Part shown: one piece after another, positions 36,679 to 45,136 of the stretch
Position numbering within the stretch: position 1 is the first letter of the stretch
Layout: the number at the start of each line of letters is the position of its first letter
Source of the DNA: Oceanobacillus zhaokaii
GTDB taxonomy: Bacteria; Bacillota; Bacilli; Bacillales; Amphibacillaceae
Assembly (NCBI RefSeq): GCF_003352005.1
Contig: NZ_CP024848.1
Span: 1,683,001-1,747,000 of the forward strand
DNA length: 64,000 nucleotides
Direction: 5' to 3'
The notes under the pieces: generated by a model
Told to the model about the DNA's origin: nothing
The model's input: only the letters and a program-made list of their open reading frames with translations
The model's database searches: none
Program-made: the position numbers and the translations under genes

Positions 36679-38151
36679 ATGAAATTAAAAGAATTGCTTT
36701 CAAGTCTATCTTTTTATAACAGAAATTCATTAATTGAGGACGTAGAAATAACGAATATTGCCATTGATTCCCGTGAGGTAAAGCAAGGAAGTCTGTTTAT
36801 TTGTATTGCTGGATTTACAGTGAATGGTCATCAATATGTTAAAGAAGCAGTAAATAATGGGGCAGTTGCTATTATTGCTGAACAAGAAGTTACCGCACCC
36901 GTTCCAGTGATCTATTTAACAGATACCCATCGGGCTTTAGCAATGCTTGCGGCTAAATTCTACCATTATCCTACACATAAGCTTGCATTAATTGGTGTGA
37001 CTGGCACAAATGGAAAGACAACAATTACCTATTTGTTAGAAAGAATGTTTAATACGAATAACATTAAGACAGGTGTAATTGGTACAATTCAGACGAAAAT
37101 TGGGCACCAAACTTATCCGGTAGAAAATACGACACCAAATGCGCTGATTTTACAACGAACATTCCATGAGATGGTTGATGCCGATGTGGAACAAGCAATC
37201 ATGGAAGTATCCTCCCATGCACTTGATTTAGGAAGGGTATATGGCTGTAAATTTGATATAGCAATCTTTACGAACTTATCTCAGGATCATTTGGATTATC
37301 ATAAAAATATGGATGATTATTTCCATGCGAAAAGTCTGCTCTTTGCCCAATTAGGGAATAGCTATCATAACAACGAAAAAAAGTTTGCAGTCATAAATGA
37401 AGATGACCCTGTAAGTAATTTATTAAAACGAAGTACAGCACAGCAGGTGATCACTTATGGTTGTCACAACAAGGCAGACATTATGGCTAGAGATATTGCG
37501 CTCACTGCCAAGGGGTCTACGTTTTATTTGGTTACGCCAATTGGAAATATAACAATAAAAAGTAAGCTAATTGGCATGTTTAATGTTTATAATATGTTAG
37601 CTGCGACTGCTGCTGCAATTGTAGCAAAAATACCATTAACCATTATAAAGATTGCACTGGAAAACATTTCAAGTATCGATGGTCGTTTTGAAACGGTATC
37701 GTTAGGACAACCGTATAGTGTCATCGTTGATTACGCGCATACACCAGACTCACTTGAAAATGTCCTGCAAACGAGTAAGGAAATAGCGAAACGAAAAGTA
37801 TATGTTGTCGTCGGATGTGGCGGGGACCGTGATCGTTCTAAGCGCCCGTTAATGGCAGCAATTGCTTTAAAGTATGCAGATTACGCAATTTTTACATCGG
37901 ATAATCCGAGAACGGAAGACCCTAAAGTGATCCTAGATGATATGACAAAAGAATTGACAGAGCCGCAGAAATTTGAGGTCATTATTGAGAGAAAAATAGC
38001 AATAAATAAAGCTATTCAATATGCTAGAAAAGATGATATTGTATTAATTGCAGGCAAAGGTCATGAAACCTATCAACAAATTGGTCACGTCAAATATGAT
38101 TTTGATGATCGTGAAGTAGCTAGAGAAGCAATTAAAGCTAAGGAGAAATGA
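36679..38151 (+). CDS. murE: UDP-MurNAc-L-Ala-D-Glu:meso-diaminopimelate ligase MurE
   Basis: The 490-residue Mur ligase adds the third residue of the peptidoglycan stem peptide. Visible are the ATP-binding GVTGTNGKTTITYLLE, the substrate and metal region MEVSSHALDLGRV, and the C-terminal FTSDNPRTEDP. The DNPR motif marks ligases that use meso-diaminopimelate rather than lysine, so the wall is DAP type. The ATG at 36679 is used because AAAGGATG lies upstream at suitable distance; the start at 36670 overlaps it. murF follows, with AAGGAG inside the end of murE. Confidence 0.95.
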   Translation: MKLKELLSSLSFYNRNSLIEDVEITNIAIDSREVKQGSLFICIAGFTVNGHQYVKEAVNNGAVAIIAEQEVTAPVPVIYLTDTHRALAMLAAKFYHYPTHKLALIGVTGTNGKTTITYLLERMFNTNNIKTGVIGTIQTKIGHQTYPVENTTPNALILQRTFHEMVDADVEQAIMEVSSHALDLGRVYGCKFDIAIFTNLSQDHLDYHKNMDDYFHAKSLLFAQLGNSYHNNEKKFAVINEDDPVSNLLKRSTAQQVITYGCHNKADIMARDIALTAKGSTFYLVTPIGNITIKSKLIGMFNVYNMLAATAAAIVAKIPLTIIKIALENISSIDGRFETVSLGQPYSVIVDYAHTPDSLENVLQTSKEIAKRKVYVVVGCGGDRDRSKRPLMAAIALKYADYAIFTSDNPRTEDPKVILDDMTKELTEPQKFEVIIERKIAINKAIQYARKDDIVLIAGKGHETYQQIGHVKYDFDDREVAREAIKAKEK

Positions 38152-38153
38152 AC

Positions 38154-39515
38154 ATGTTATTTACTACAAATTGGTTATCTGAAATATTTACGAATTTCAG
38201 TGGCGATGTTAAAAAGCCGATAGAAATTGATACTGTTAATACTGACAGTCGAGTACAAATAGGGAATTCTTTATTTGTACCGATTGTTGGTGATAATTTT
38301 GATGGGCATGAATATGTCAATCAAGCCGTCGAAAACGGAGCGATAGCATTATTATGGGAAAGAAAGAAGAGTGTCCCGGCATCAATCCCAACTGAATTTC
38401 CTGTTTTTTACGTAGAGGATACTATTGCTGGATTGCAACAGTTAGCAACAAATTATCGAGATGTTATAAATCCGATTGTTGTCGGCATAACCGGTTCTAA
38501 CGGAAAAACAACAACGAAGGATTTAGTAGCTGCTATGGTGAAGTCTACATATAGAACACATTACACGGATGGGAATTTTAATAACCATATTGGTTTGCCA
38601 TTGACAATATTATCGATGGAACGTGATACAGAAGTTCTTGTACTTGAAATGGGTATGAGTGGCTTTGGTGAGATTGATTTATTATCCAAAATTGCTAAAC
38701 CAGACTATGCAATAATAACGAATATCGGTGAGTCCCATATTGAATTCCTTGGTTCAAGGGAAGGTATTGCCAATGCAAAATTAGAGATTATCAATGGGCT
38801 TAAGAAAGATGGTGTCTTAATAATTGATGGTGACGAGCCCTTGCTTAATCAATTAAATAATTATCCAAATACAATAGCATGCGGTTTTAATATTGAAAAT
38901 GACATTGTGATTCGCAATGTTAATATATCATTAGAAGCAACAAGCTTCACTTTATCTGATGGAACATATTATGATGTTCCATTGTTAGGAAAACACCACG
39001 CAAAAAACGCAACCTATGCTATTATATTAGGGGAGCAATTGGGAATCGACATCCATAAGAGAAAGACCGCATTACTTGGTTTAAAGCAGACTTCTATGCG
39101 TTTTGAATTGATGAAAGGGAGACATGGTGTATCCATCATCAATGATGCATATAATGCTTCACCAACGTCGATGAAAGCTGCAATTGAAGTAGTGAAGCAG
39201 ATGGAAGGATTTACTAGCAAGGTATTGGTACTTGGTGATGTTTTAGAGTTGGGAGATCATTCAGAACAAATGCATCAGTCGATTGCTGAAGTGATTCAAT
39301 CGCCAATTACAGCAGTCTTTACTTTTGGCAATCATTCGAAGTTGATTTCAACTGCTGTAATGGAGAAAAATGAAACAATAGCTTGTAAACATTTTACTGA
39401 AAAAGCTGCAATACTTCAGGCACTTGAACCATACTTAGAAAAAGAAGCGGTCCTTTTGTTTAAAGCTTCAAGGGGATTACAATTTGAAACAATAATAAAG
39501 GAAATTTTGAACTAA
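38154..39515 (+). CDS. murF: UDP-MurNAc-tripeptide:D-Ala-D-Ala ligase MurF
   Basis: The 453-residue Mur ligase adds D-Ala-D-Ala to complete the lipid II pentapeptide. Motifs are VDTVNTDSR-like NTDSRVQIGNSLFVPIVGDN, the P-loop [40 protein letters not shown], and the C-terminal INDAYNASPTSMKAAIE, all typical of MurF. The ATG at 38154 is three bases after the murE stop with AAGGAG eight bases upstream; the in-frame ATG at 38148 overlaps the ribosome site. In B. subtilis murF is elsewhere, so its place here resembles the general dcw order. Confidence 0.94.
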   Translation: MLFTTNWLSEIFTNFSGDVKKPIEIDTVNTDSRVQIGNSLFVPIVGDNFDGHEYVNQAVENGAIALLWERKKSVPASIPTEFPVFYVEDTIAGLQQLATNYRDVINPIVVGITGSNGKTTTKDLVAAMVKSTYRTHYTDGNFNNHIGLPLTILSMERDTEVLVLEMGMSGFGEIDLLSKIAKPDYAIITNIGESHIEFLGSREGIANAKLEIINGLKKDGVLIIDGDEPLLNQLNNYPNTIACGFNIENDIVIRNVNISLEATSFTLSDGTYYDVPLLGKHHAKNATYAIILGEQLGIDIHKRKTALLGLKQTSMRFELMKGRHGVSIINDAYNASPTSMKAAIEVVKQMEGFTSKVLVLGDVLELGDHSEQMHQSIAEVIQSPITAVFTFGNHSKLISTAVMEKNETIACKHFTEKAAILQALEPYLEKEAVLLFKASRGLQFETIIKEILN

Positions 39516-39530
39516 TCCACTATAAGTGCG

Positions 39531-39593
39531 TGTTCAAAAAGGGCCGAGTCGGTAGAAACATCGATGTGCCATTCTTACCGGACTTTTTGAACA
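39531..39593. repeat. Inverted-repeat element between murF and mraY
   Basis: TGTTCAAAAAG (39531-39541) and CTTTTTGAACA (39583-39593) are exact inverted repeats. They enclose CGGTAGAA / TTCTTACCG, also complementary apart from one bulge. The same right half occurs near 54800. It has no T-run for termination. Confidence 0.65.
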
Positions 39594-39633
39594 ACCTTTA
39601 TAACGGACGGTAAAGGTAAGAGGAGGAATAGCA

Positions 39634-40620
39634 ATGAATATAACTGTGTTACTAATTACAATAGCAATTGGATTTCTAATCACCGTCCTTTTGTCTCCGA
39701 TTTTTATTCCATTTTTAAGAAGATTAAAGTTTGGACAAAGTATCCGAGAAGAAGGACCTCAGTCACATTTGAAGAAAACAGGGACACCAACAATGGGTGG
39801 ACTCATGATCATCTTGAGTATTGTCGTTACATCGCTAATTATGATCTATCGAGTATCAGGGGATGCCATTGGATATGAGTTCTGGTTATTGATTTTTGTA
39901 CTTGTTGGCTATGGACTATTGGGATTTTTAGATGATTTTATTAAAGTAGCATTAAAAAGAAATTTAGGATTAACATCTTTGCAGAAATTTATTGGTCAAA
40001 TCATTATTGCACTCGTATTTTTCTTTATTTTACGAAGTCAGGATTTCCCGACGTATATTCAAATACCTGGAACAGACATTCAATGGGAACTTGGTTGGGC
40101 ATACGCCTTATTAATTATTGTGATGCTGGTGGGTGCTTCTAATGCAGTGAATTTAACGGATGGATTAGATGGACTGCTATCAGGAACTGCGGTCATTGCT
40201 TTTGGAGCGTATGGAATTATTGCCTGGTATCTTGGAGAACAGGCAGAGATTGGTATCTTTACCTTAGCTGTGGTTGGCGCTCTATTAGGGTTTTTAGTGT
40301 TTAATGCACATCCTGCTAAGGTATTTATGGGGGATACTGGATCACTGGCACTAGGCGGGTCAATTGCAGCTGTAGCGATTTTAACAAAAACAGAAATACT
40401 TCTAGTTGTTATCGGCGGTGTATTTGTAATTGAAACACTGTCCGTTATTATACAAGTTATTTCTTTCAAGACTACAGGGAAACGAGTATTTAAAATGAGC
40501 CCACTGCATCATCATTATGAATTAGTAGGATGGTCTGAGTGGAGAGTCGTAACAACGTTTTGGGTTATCGGAATTATTTTTGCCGCGCTAGGCATATTTA
40601 TTGAGGTGGGCATAAATTGA
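39634..40620 (+). CDS. mraY: Phospho-MurNAc-pentapeptide translocase MraY
   Basis: The 328-residue polytopic enzyme makes lipid I from UDP-MurNAc-pentapeptide and undecaprenyl phosphate at the membrane. Family motifs are [10 protein letters not shown] after the first helix, GFLDDFIKV (DDxxK/D motif region), the [16 protein letters not shown] loop, [19 protein letters not shown], and the histidine-rich [15 protein letters not shown] near the end. About ten membrane segments are present. AAGAGGAGG lies before the ATG. Its stop overlaps the TTG start of murD, so they are coupled. Confidence 0.96.
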   Translation: MNITVLLITIAIGFLITVLLSPIFIPFLRRLKFGQSIREEGPQSHLKKTGTPTMGGLMIILSIVVTSLIMIYRVSGDAIGYEFWLLIFVLVGYGLLGFLDDFIKVALKRNLGLTSLQKFIGQIIIALVFFFILRSQDFPTYIQIPGTDIQWELGWAYALLIIVMLVGASNAVNLTDGLDGLLSGTAVIAFGAYGIIAWYLGEQAEIGIFTLAVVGALLGFLVFNAHPAKVFMGDTGSLALGGSIAAVAILTKTEILLVVIGGVFVIETLSVIIQVISFKTTGKRVFKMSPLHHHYELVGWSEWRVVTTFWVIGIIFAALGIFIEVGIN

Positions 40621-41966
40621 AAAAATTAAATGACTTTCCGTTCGCACATGTACTTGTGTTAGGTCTAGCAAAAAGTGGAACAGCAGCTGCTAAAGTATTA
40701 TTAGCAAACGGGAAAAAAGTACGTGTGAATGATCGAAATGCAACGAAAGAGGATGAGGTTGTTATACAGCTTCAGGAATTAGGTGCTGAAGTAATCGTGG
40801 GTGGACATCCGATTGAAGTACTTGATGAAATTGAAATTATTGTAAAAAATCCAGGCATTCCATATGATAACCCAGTAATTGTTGAGGCAGAGAGACGCAA
40901 TATTCCAGTCATCACCGAAATAGAAATTGCGTACAGCCTAGTAGAAGGTCCGATCATTGGTATTACAGGGTCAAATGGAAAAACAACGACAACAACCCTG
41001 ATAACGGAAATGTTGGAAAAGAGCCAACAACCTGTTAAGGTAGCAGGTAATATTGGAATTGTTGCAATTGATGCAGCACAGTCTTTAGAAAAAGAAGAGT
41101 CACTCGTTTTAGAATTATCTTCTTTTCAATTACAGGGAATTGATAAATTCAGACCAAAAATTGCTGTCTTATTAAATATTTTTGAAGCTCATTTGGATTA
41201 TCACAAAACCTTAGACAATTATGTACAGGCTAAATGTAATATCTTTAAGCAACAAACTAGTGATGATTATTTAGTTTATAATGCGGATGATAATATAATT
41301 ACTGATGCAGTGAGGCATGCGAAGGCAGCACTGATACCGTTCTCTACAAAGAAAAAATTGGAAAATGGTGCTTGGATTGATGAGGAATATATTTATTTTA
41401 AAGATGATAAAGTAATCAGTCGTGATGAAGTCGTGTTAGTTGGTGAGCATAATATCGAAAATATTTTAGCGGCGATTGCAGCTGCTAAATTAGACGGAGC
41501 AACAAATGAAGGGATACGTAAGGTATTATCAATCTTTTCTGGTGTGAAGCATCGTTTACAATATATTGATACGATCAATGGTCGATTATTTTATAATGAT
41601 TCAAAAGCAACAAATATGTTAGCAACACAAAAGGCACTATCAGCGTTTATGCAGCCAACGATATTATTAGCTGGTGGACTAGATCGCGGTAATGAATTCA
41701 CGGATTTATTACCGTACTTAAGTAATGTAAAAGCGATGGTATTATTTGGTCAAACTAAAGAAAAGCTAGAAGATCTTGGTCATCAAGCAGGTATAAAAAC
41801 GATTGAATTCGCTGGAAACGTAGAGGAAGCAGTGAAGAAGGCATATGCGATTTCCAATGTGGATGATGTCATTCTTTTATCCCCCTCTTGTGCTAGCTGG
41901 GATCAATATCGGACATTTGAAGAAAGAGGAGACATGTTTATACAAGCTGTGCATAAACTAGTGTAG
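40617..41966 (+). CDS. murD: UDP-MurNAc-L-alanine:D-glutamate ligase MurD
   Basis: The 449-residue Mur ligase adds D-glutamate. It has the N-terminal [21 protein letters not shown]-binding fold, [18 protein letters not shown] as the P-loop, and [18 protein letters not shown] and [13 protein letters not shown] in the central domain. The C-terminal region contains [16 protein letters not shown]. The start is a TTG at 40617 overlapping the mraY stop (ATTGA), with GAGGTGG upstream, a coupled arrangement. A terminator-like hairpin lies between its stop and spoVE. Confidence 0.95.
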   Translation: MKKLNDFPFAHVLVLGLAKSGTAAAKVLLANGKKVRVNDRNATKEDEVVIQLQELGAEVIVGGHPIEVLDEIEIIVKNPGIPYDNPVIVEAERRNIPVITEIEIAYSLVEGPIIGITGSNGKTTTTTLITEMLEKSQQPVKVAGNIGIVAIDAAQSLEKEESLVLELSSFQLQGIDKFRPKIAVLLNIFEAHLDYHKTLDNYVQAKCNIFKQQTSDDYLVYNADDNIITDAVRHAKAALIPFSTKKKLENGAWIDEEYIYFKDDKVISRDEVVLVGEHNIENILAAIAAAKLDGATNEGIRKVLSIFSGVKHRLQYIDTINGRLFYNDSKATNMLATQKALSAFMQPTILLAGGLDRGNEFTDLLPYLSNVKAMVLFGQTKEKLEDLGHQAGIKTIEFAGNVEEAVKKAYAISNVDDVILLSPSCASWDQYRTFEERGDMFIQAVHKLV

Positions 41967-42020
41967 GGGCTTGTATTATTCAGTCACAATTAAATATTAG
42001 TCATCAAAGTTATGATACTG

Positions 42021-42057
42021 CCCCTATTCCAAATTCTAGGAAAAGGGGTATTTTTTT
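42021..42057 (+). promoter_or_regulatory. Terminator-like hairpin overlapping the spoVE ribosome-binding site
   Basis: CCCCTATTCC (42021-42030) pairs with GGAAAAGGGG (42039-42048), nine of ten pairs. TA and TTTTTTT follow. The 3' arm contains the AGGGG ribosome site of spoVE, and the T-run reaches the TTG start at 42056. It could end murD transcripts and hide the spoVE site in read-through RNA. Confidence 0.7.
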
Positions 42058-43168
42058 GTTTAAAAAACTATTAAAGGATAAAAATAAACCAGATTTTCTC
42101 TTGCTGACGATTATTTTAATTTTGCTTGCAAGCGGAATGGTAATGGTGTTCAGCTCCTCCTATATTTGGGCTGAATATAAGTTCGATGATGCGTTTTATT
42201 ATTTAAAACGGCAAATACTCTTTGCTGGAGTAGGTGTAGTTGCAATGTTCTCTTTCATGTTTATCCCTTATAGTACATGGAAAAGGTATAGTAGGGCTAT
42301 TTTGTTAGTCTGTTTTGTTTTGCTCCTATTAGTACTTATACCTGGTGTGGGTCTAGTGCGCGGGGGAGCACAGAGCTGGATAGGTGTTGGTGCATTTAGT
42401 ATTCAGCCCTCTGAATTTATGAAACTAGGCTTAATCATTTTTCTGTCTGGTTTACTGGCAACAAGCCAAAAATATATTACGTCGCTAAGAAAGGGATTTA
42501 TTCCGTGTTTATTACTTGTATTTACAGCTTTTGGATTAATCATGCTGCAGCCAGACCTTGGTACTGGATTAGTATTAGTACTTACATGTATGGTGATGAT
42601 CTTTGTTGCAGGTGCGAAACTATCTCATTTTTTTGGACTAGCAGCATTAGGAATGATAGGTTTTGCTTTATTAATTGCGTCAGCTCCATACAGAATCAGC
42701 AGAATTACTGCATTTTTAGATCCATGGGAAGATCCTCTAGGAGACGGATTTCAAATTATCCAATCGTTATATGCTATTGGACCAGGAGGATTAATGGGAC
42801 TTGGTTTAGGGAATAGTCTTCAGAAGTACTTTTATCTTCCTGAGCCTCAAACTGATTTTATCTTTGCAATTCTTGCAGAGGAGCTAGGTTATATTGGGGC
42901 TTTTTTTACAATTGGATTGTTTCTGCTGCTCTTATGGCGAGGGATAAAGATTTCCTTGGAGGCACCGGATTTATTTGGAAGATTTCTTGCTTTAGGAATA
43001 GTCGTTATGCTGACTGTTCAGGCGATGATTAATATTAGTGTAGTAATTGGATTAATCCCAGTAACAGGAATTACTTTACCATTCTTAAGCTACGGTGGAT
43101 CCTCGCTCACATTAACATTATGCTCCGTGGGTATCTTGTTAAATGTCAGCATTCATTCAAAGATTTAG
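42056..43168 (+). CDS. spoVE: SEDS-family spore cortex polymerase SpoVE
   Basis: The 370-residue FtsW/RodA/SpoVE family protein has about ten hydrophobic segments. Landmarks are GMVMVFSSSYIWAEYKF, GGAQSWIGVGAFSIQPSEFM, LQPDLGTGLVLVLTC, the loop SLYAIGPGGLMGLGLGNS and GITLPFLSYGGSSLTLTL. SpoVE polymerises spore cortex glycan with SpoVD. I call it SpoVE, not FtsW, because it follows murD, as in B. subtilis, and ftsW is accounted for at 4 kb. The start is TTG at 42056 with AGGGG upstream, inside a hairpin. In B. subtilis murG and murB follow; neither is present here. Confidence 0.88.
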   Translation: MFKKLLKDKNKPDFLLLTIILILLASGMVMVFSSSYIWAEYKFDDAFYYLKRQILFAGVGVVAMFSFMFIPYSTWKRYSRAILLVCFVLLLLVLIPGVGLVRGGAQSWIGVGAFSIQPSEFMKLGLIIFLSGLLATSQKYITSLRKGFIPCLLLVFTAFGLIMLQPDLGTGLVLVLTCMVMIFVAGAKLSHFFGLAALGMIGFALLIASAPYRISRITAFLDPWEDPLGDGFQIIQSLYAIGPGGLMGLGLGNSLQKYFYLPEPQTDFIFAILAEELGYIGAFFTIGLFLLLLWRGIKISLEAPDLFGRFLALGIVVMLTVQAMINISVVIGLIPVTGITLPFLSYGGSSLTLTLCSVGILLNVSIHSKI

Positions 43169-43279
43169 CAGTTGTTTTTGCGAGGGTTGGAAACAATAAA
43201 TAGAGAATAAACAATTTGTATTAGGCAGTAATAAAAGACTGCTGCTACTTAATGTAAATAATGAAAATGTAATAAGTTG

Positions 43280-43553
43280 TTGTAAACTGCGATCTAACAT
43301 TCATATTCTGCTTAATGTCCCACCGCTCCGGAAATACACTTATACGCACCTTAGGGCGGCTGGTGCGCCTCCGCGTGCTGCCGCACTTCGTAGTCTCACC
43401 TAGGCCATACCTCCCGCAGGGGTCTTTGTGTATTTCCTCCACTGGTGACTATGCGTTTTACTATTTTTTATCTACCTCTTTCATAGGATGGAGTGGTATT
43501 TCGCGCTCTTTTACGGCTGCAATCAACGTTGCTCTTATGTAGCACTTTATATA
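43280..43553. repeat. Dispersed TIR-bounded element, copy 3
   Basis: The left end is TGTAAACTGCGATCTAAC (43280-43297) and the right end TAGCACTTTATAT (about 43540-43552), the inverted form of the left ends of copies 1 and 4. Module A (CGCTCCGGAAATACAC ... GTGTATTTCCTCCACTGG) fills about 43322-43445. The end of module B (GCTGCAATCAACGTTGC) is near 43516-43532. It lies where murG and murB stand in B. subtilis. Confidence 0.78.
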
Positions 43554-43715
43554 AATTGCGACAAACGATGCGAAATAAGCTGGTTTTATGAAACAAAGTA
43601 AGGTTGATTATTTAACAGACGACAGATAAGATTTGTAATTTAGTAGTGTTTACGTTTTAAATCGATAAAAATTGCTAAACAAATCAATGTTAACTACGTG
43701 TTTCATGATATTTTA

Positions 43716-43724
43716 TGATATAAT
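43716..43724 (+). promoter_or_regulatory. Extended -10 promoter candidate for divIB
   Basis: TGATATAAT at 43716-43724 is an extended -10 about 75 bases before the divIB start. The -35 is not clear. It would give divIB its own promoter after the gap in the cluster. Confidence 0.4.
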
Positions 43725-43798
43725 TCTAGTAACTAGATAGGAGCGGCACCAAATGATGTCGTTTATTCTTTTAATATTGAAAAAAGGAAGAAATGGGG

Positions 43799-44605
43799 AT
43801 GAGCAAAAAGAACATTGTCTCAATTGAGGATCGAATTCCTAAATTGAAACAAGCTCGCAAGAAAAAAGCAAATCGACGTTTAATTTTTTATCTTTCTATT
43901 TTTTTCTTCTTAATCTCAATTATTGTCTATTTACAATCACCTTTAAGTCACATTAAAACTATCCAAGTTCATGGCAATACTCATGTTTCCAATGAAACGA
44001 TTATCGAACAAAGTGGTTTGACAATGGATACAAATATTTGGATGCTTAATCAAAAGAACACTGAAGATGCACTAAGTAAAAATCCAATTATTGAATCTGT
44101 TAAAGTCTCTAAGCAACTGCCTTGGACAGTGAATATTCAAGTGAATGAATACAAAATAGTCGGGTATATGAAAGAAGAAACCAACTATTTTCCTATTCTA
44201 GGAAATGGTGTAACTCTAAAGCAGCTAGGACAATCTTCTTTCAACGGTAAATCTCCATTAATTATAGGATTTACAGAAGAGAAATACTTACATAGAATGG
44301 CTGAGGAGCTTAATAAACTACCACAAAATATTTCAGCACTTATTTCTGAGGTTCACTGGCAACCTTCAGATGATAATAAGAATAAAATTTTACTTTACAT
44401 GAATGATGGTTACCTGGTCGATGCAACGATTCGTGATTTTGCCGATAAAATGGAAGTATACCCTTCGATAGTTGCCCAATTAGAACCAAAAAGCAAAGGA
44501 ATCATTCATCTTGGAGTAGGCGTTTATTTCGAATCCTATGAAAAAAAGTCAGCAAGTGATGAGGAAGAAATAGATGGGGTAGAAGAGGAAAATACGACAG
44601 AATAA
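43799..44605 (+). CDS. divIB: Cell-division protein DivIB (FtsQ)
   Basis: The 268-residue bitopic division protein has a basic cytoplasmic N-terminus (about residues 1-30, with KLKQARKKKANRR) and one membrane helix (LIFYLSIFFFLISIIVYL). The POTRA domain has IKTIQVHGNTHVSNETIIEQ, and the beta domain ends in VGVYF. An acidic C-terminal tail (KKSASDEEEIDGVEEEN) follows. It partners with FtsL and DivIC in the divisome. I use the ATG at 43799 because AAAGGAAG is eight bases upstream; the ATG at 43793 is only two bases from it. It is followed by a 530-bp gap before ftsA. Confidence 0.9.
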   Translation: MSKKNIVSIEDRIPKLKQARKKKANRRLIFYLSIFFFLISIIVYLQSPLSHIKTIQVHGNTHVSNETIIEQSGLTMDTNIWMLNQKNTEDALSKNPIIESVKVSKQLPWTVNIQVNEYKIVGYMKEETNYFPILGNGVTLKQLGQSSFNGKSPLIIGFTEEKYLHRMAEELNKLPQNISALISEVHWQPSDDNKNKILLYMNDGYLVDATIRDFADKMEVYPSIVAQLEPKSKGIIHLGVGVYFESYEKKSASDEEEIDGVEEENTTE

Positions 44606-44699
44606 ATTAGTTTAATAAAGTCATATAAACTTAACTAAAATCGAATAACTATACGATGACGGTAAGACGTTTCGTTTAGATTATAAAATTAACAAAACA

Positions 44700-44825
44700 A
44701 AAGCGCAAACTCCCAAGAAACGGTGTGCGAGTGCGCCCCATTAGATTTGGGCTGTTTTGGTGTTCCGAAAAATCGTGTTGATAGGACAAGTAAAAAGCAA
44801 TCTATCACAACGCAGGAGTTTTTTT
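44700..44825 (+). other. Structured non-coding element after divIB
   Basis: AAACTCC (44707-44713) can pair with GGAGTTT (44815-44821), which runs into a T-tract. Between them are GCCC...GGGC around 44734-44752 and GATAG / CTATC at about 44780-44806. It holds no ORF. In B. subtilis this stretch carries ylxW, ylxX and sbp. It may be an elaborate terminator or a small RNA. Confidence 0.4.
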
Positions 44826-45048
44826 AAGTTAATACCTGCACTTTATTATCTTAAAATAAAGGAAAATGCTGCGCTTATGTGGAATTAACTATGTATCATT
44901 TTCTTTTTCACTGAAATTCCTTTAAAATAGTAGATTACTCTCGGTTATGTAATCCTTCAAAGACTATTAAAATTTTTGAAGTGATTAGTATTCCGTTAAA
45001 GTATTCTAGGAAATTTCATTGAATAATTGAAAAGGATAAATTTTCCAC

Positions 45049-45076
45049 TGAACAGTGTTGTGCTTTTTTGTATAAT
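45049..45076 (+). promoter_or_regulatory. Candidate ftsAZ promoter
   Basis: TGAACA (45049-45054), 16 bases, TATAAT (45071-45076), 60 bases before the ftsA start. A CACTG-AA-CAGTG palindrome overlaps the -35. Confidence 0.5.
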
Positions 45077-45136
45077 AGTAGTTTGAGATATAGTTGCAGA
45101 TAAAGCAATTGTTTTTGAAATTGGAGGTGCCTTTCA

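Noticed and set aside
43245..43542. Two overlapping ORFs on opposite strands in element copy 3
   Set aside because: Same reason: they arise from the palindromic repeat and are not conserved in copies 1, 2 and 4.
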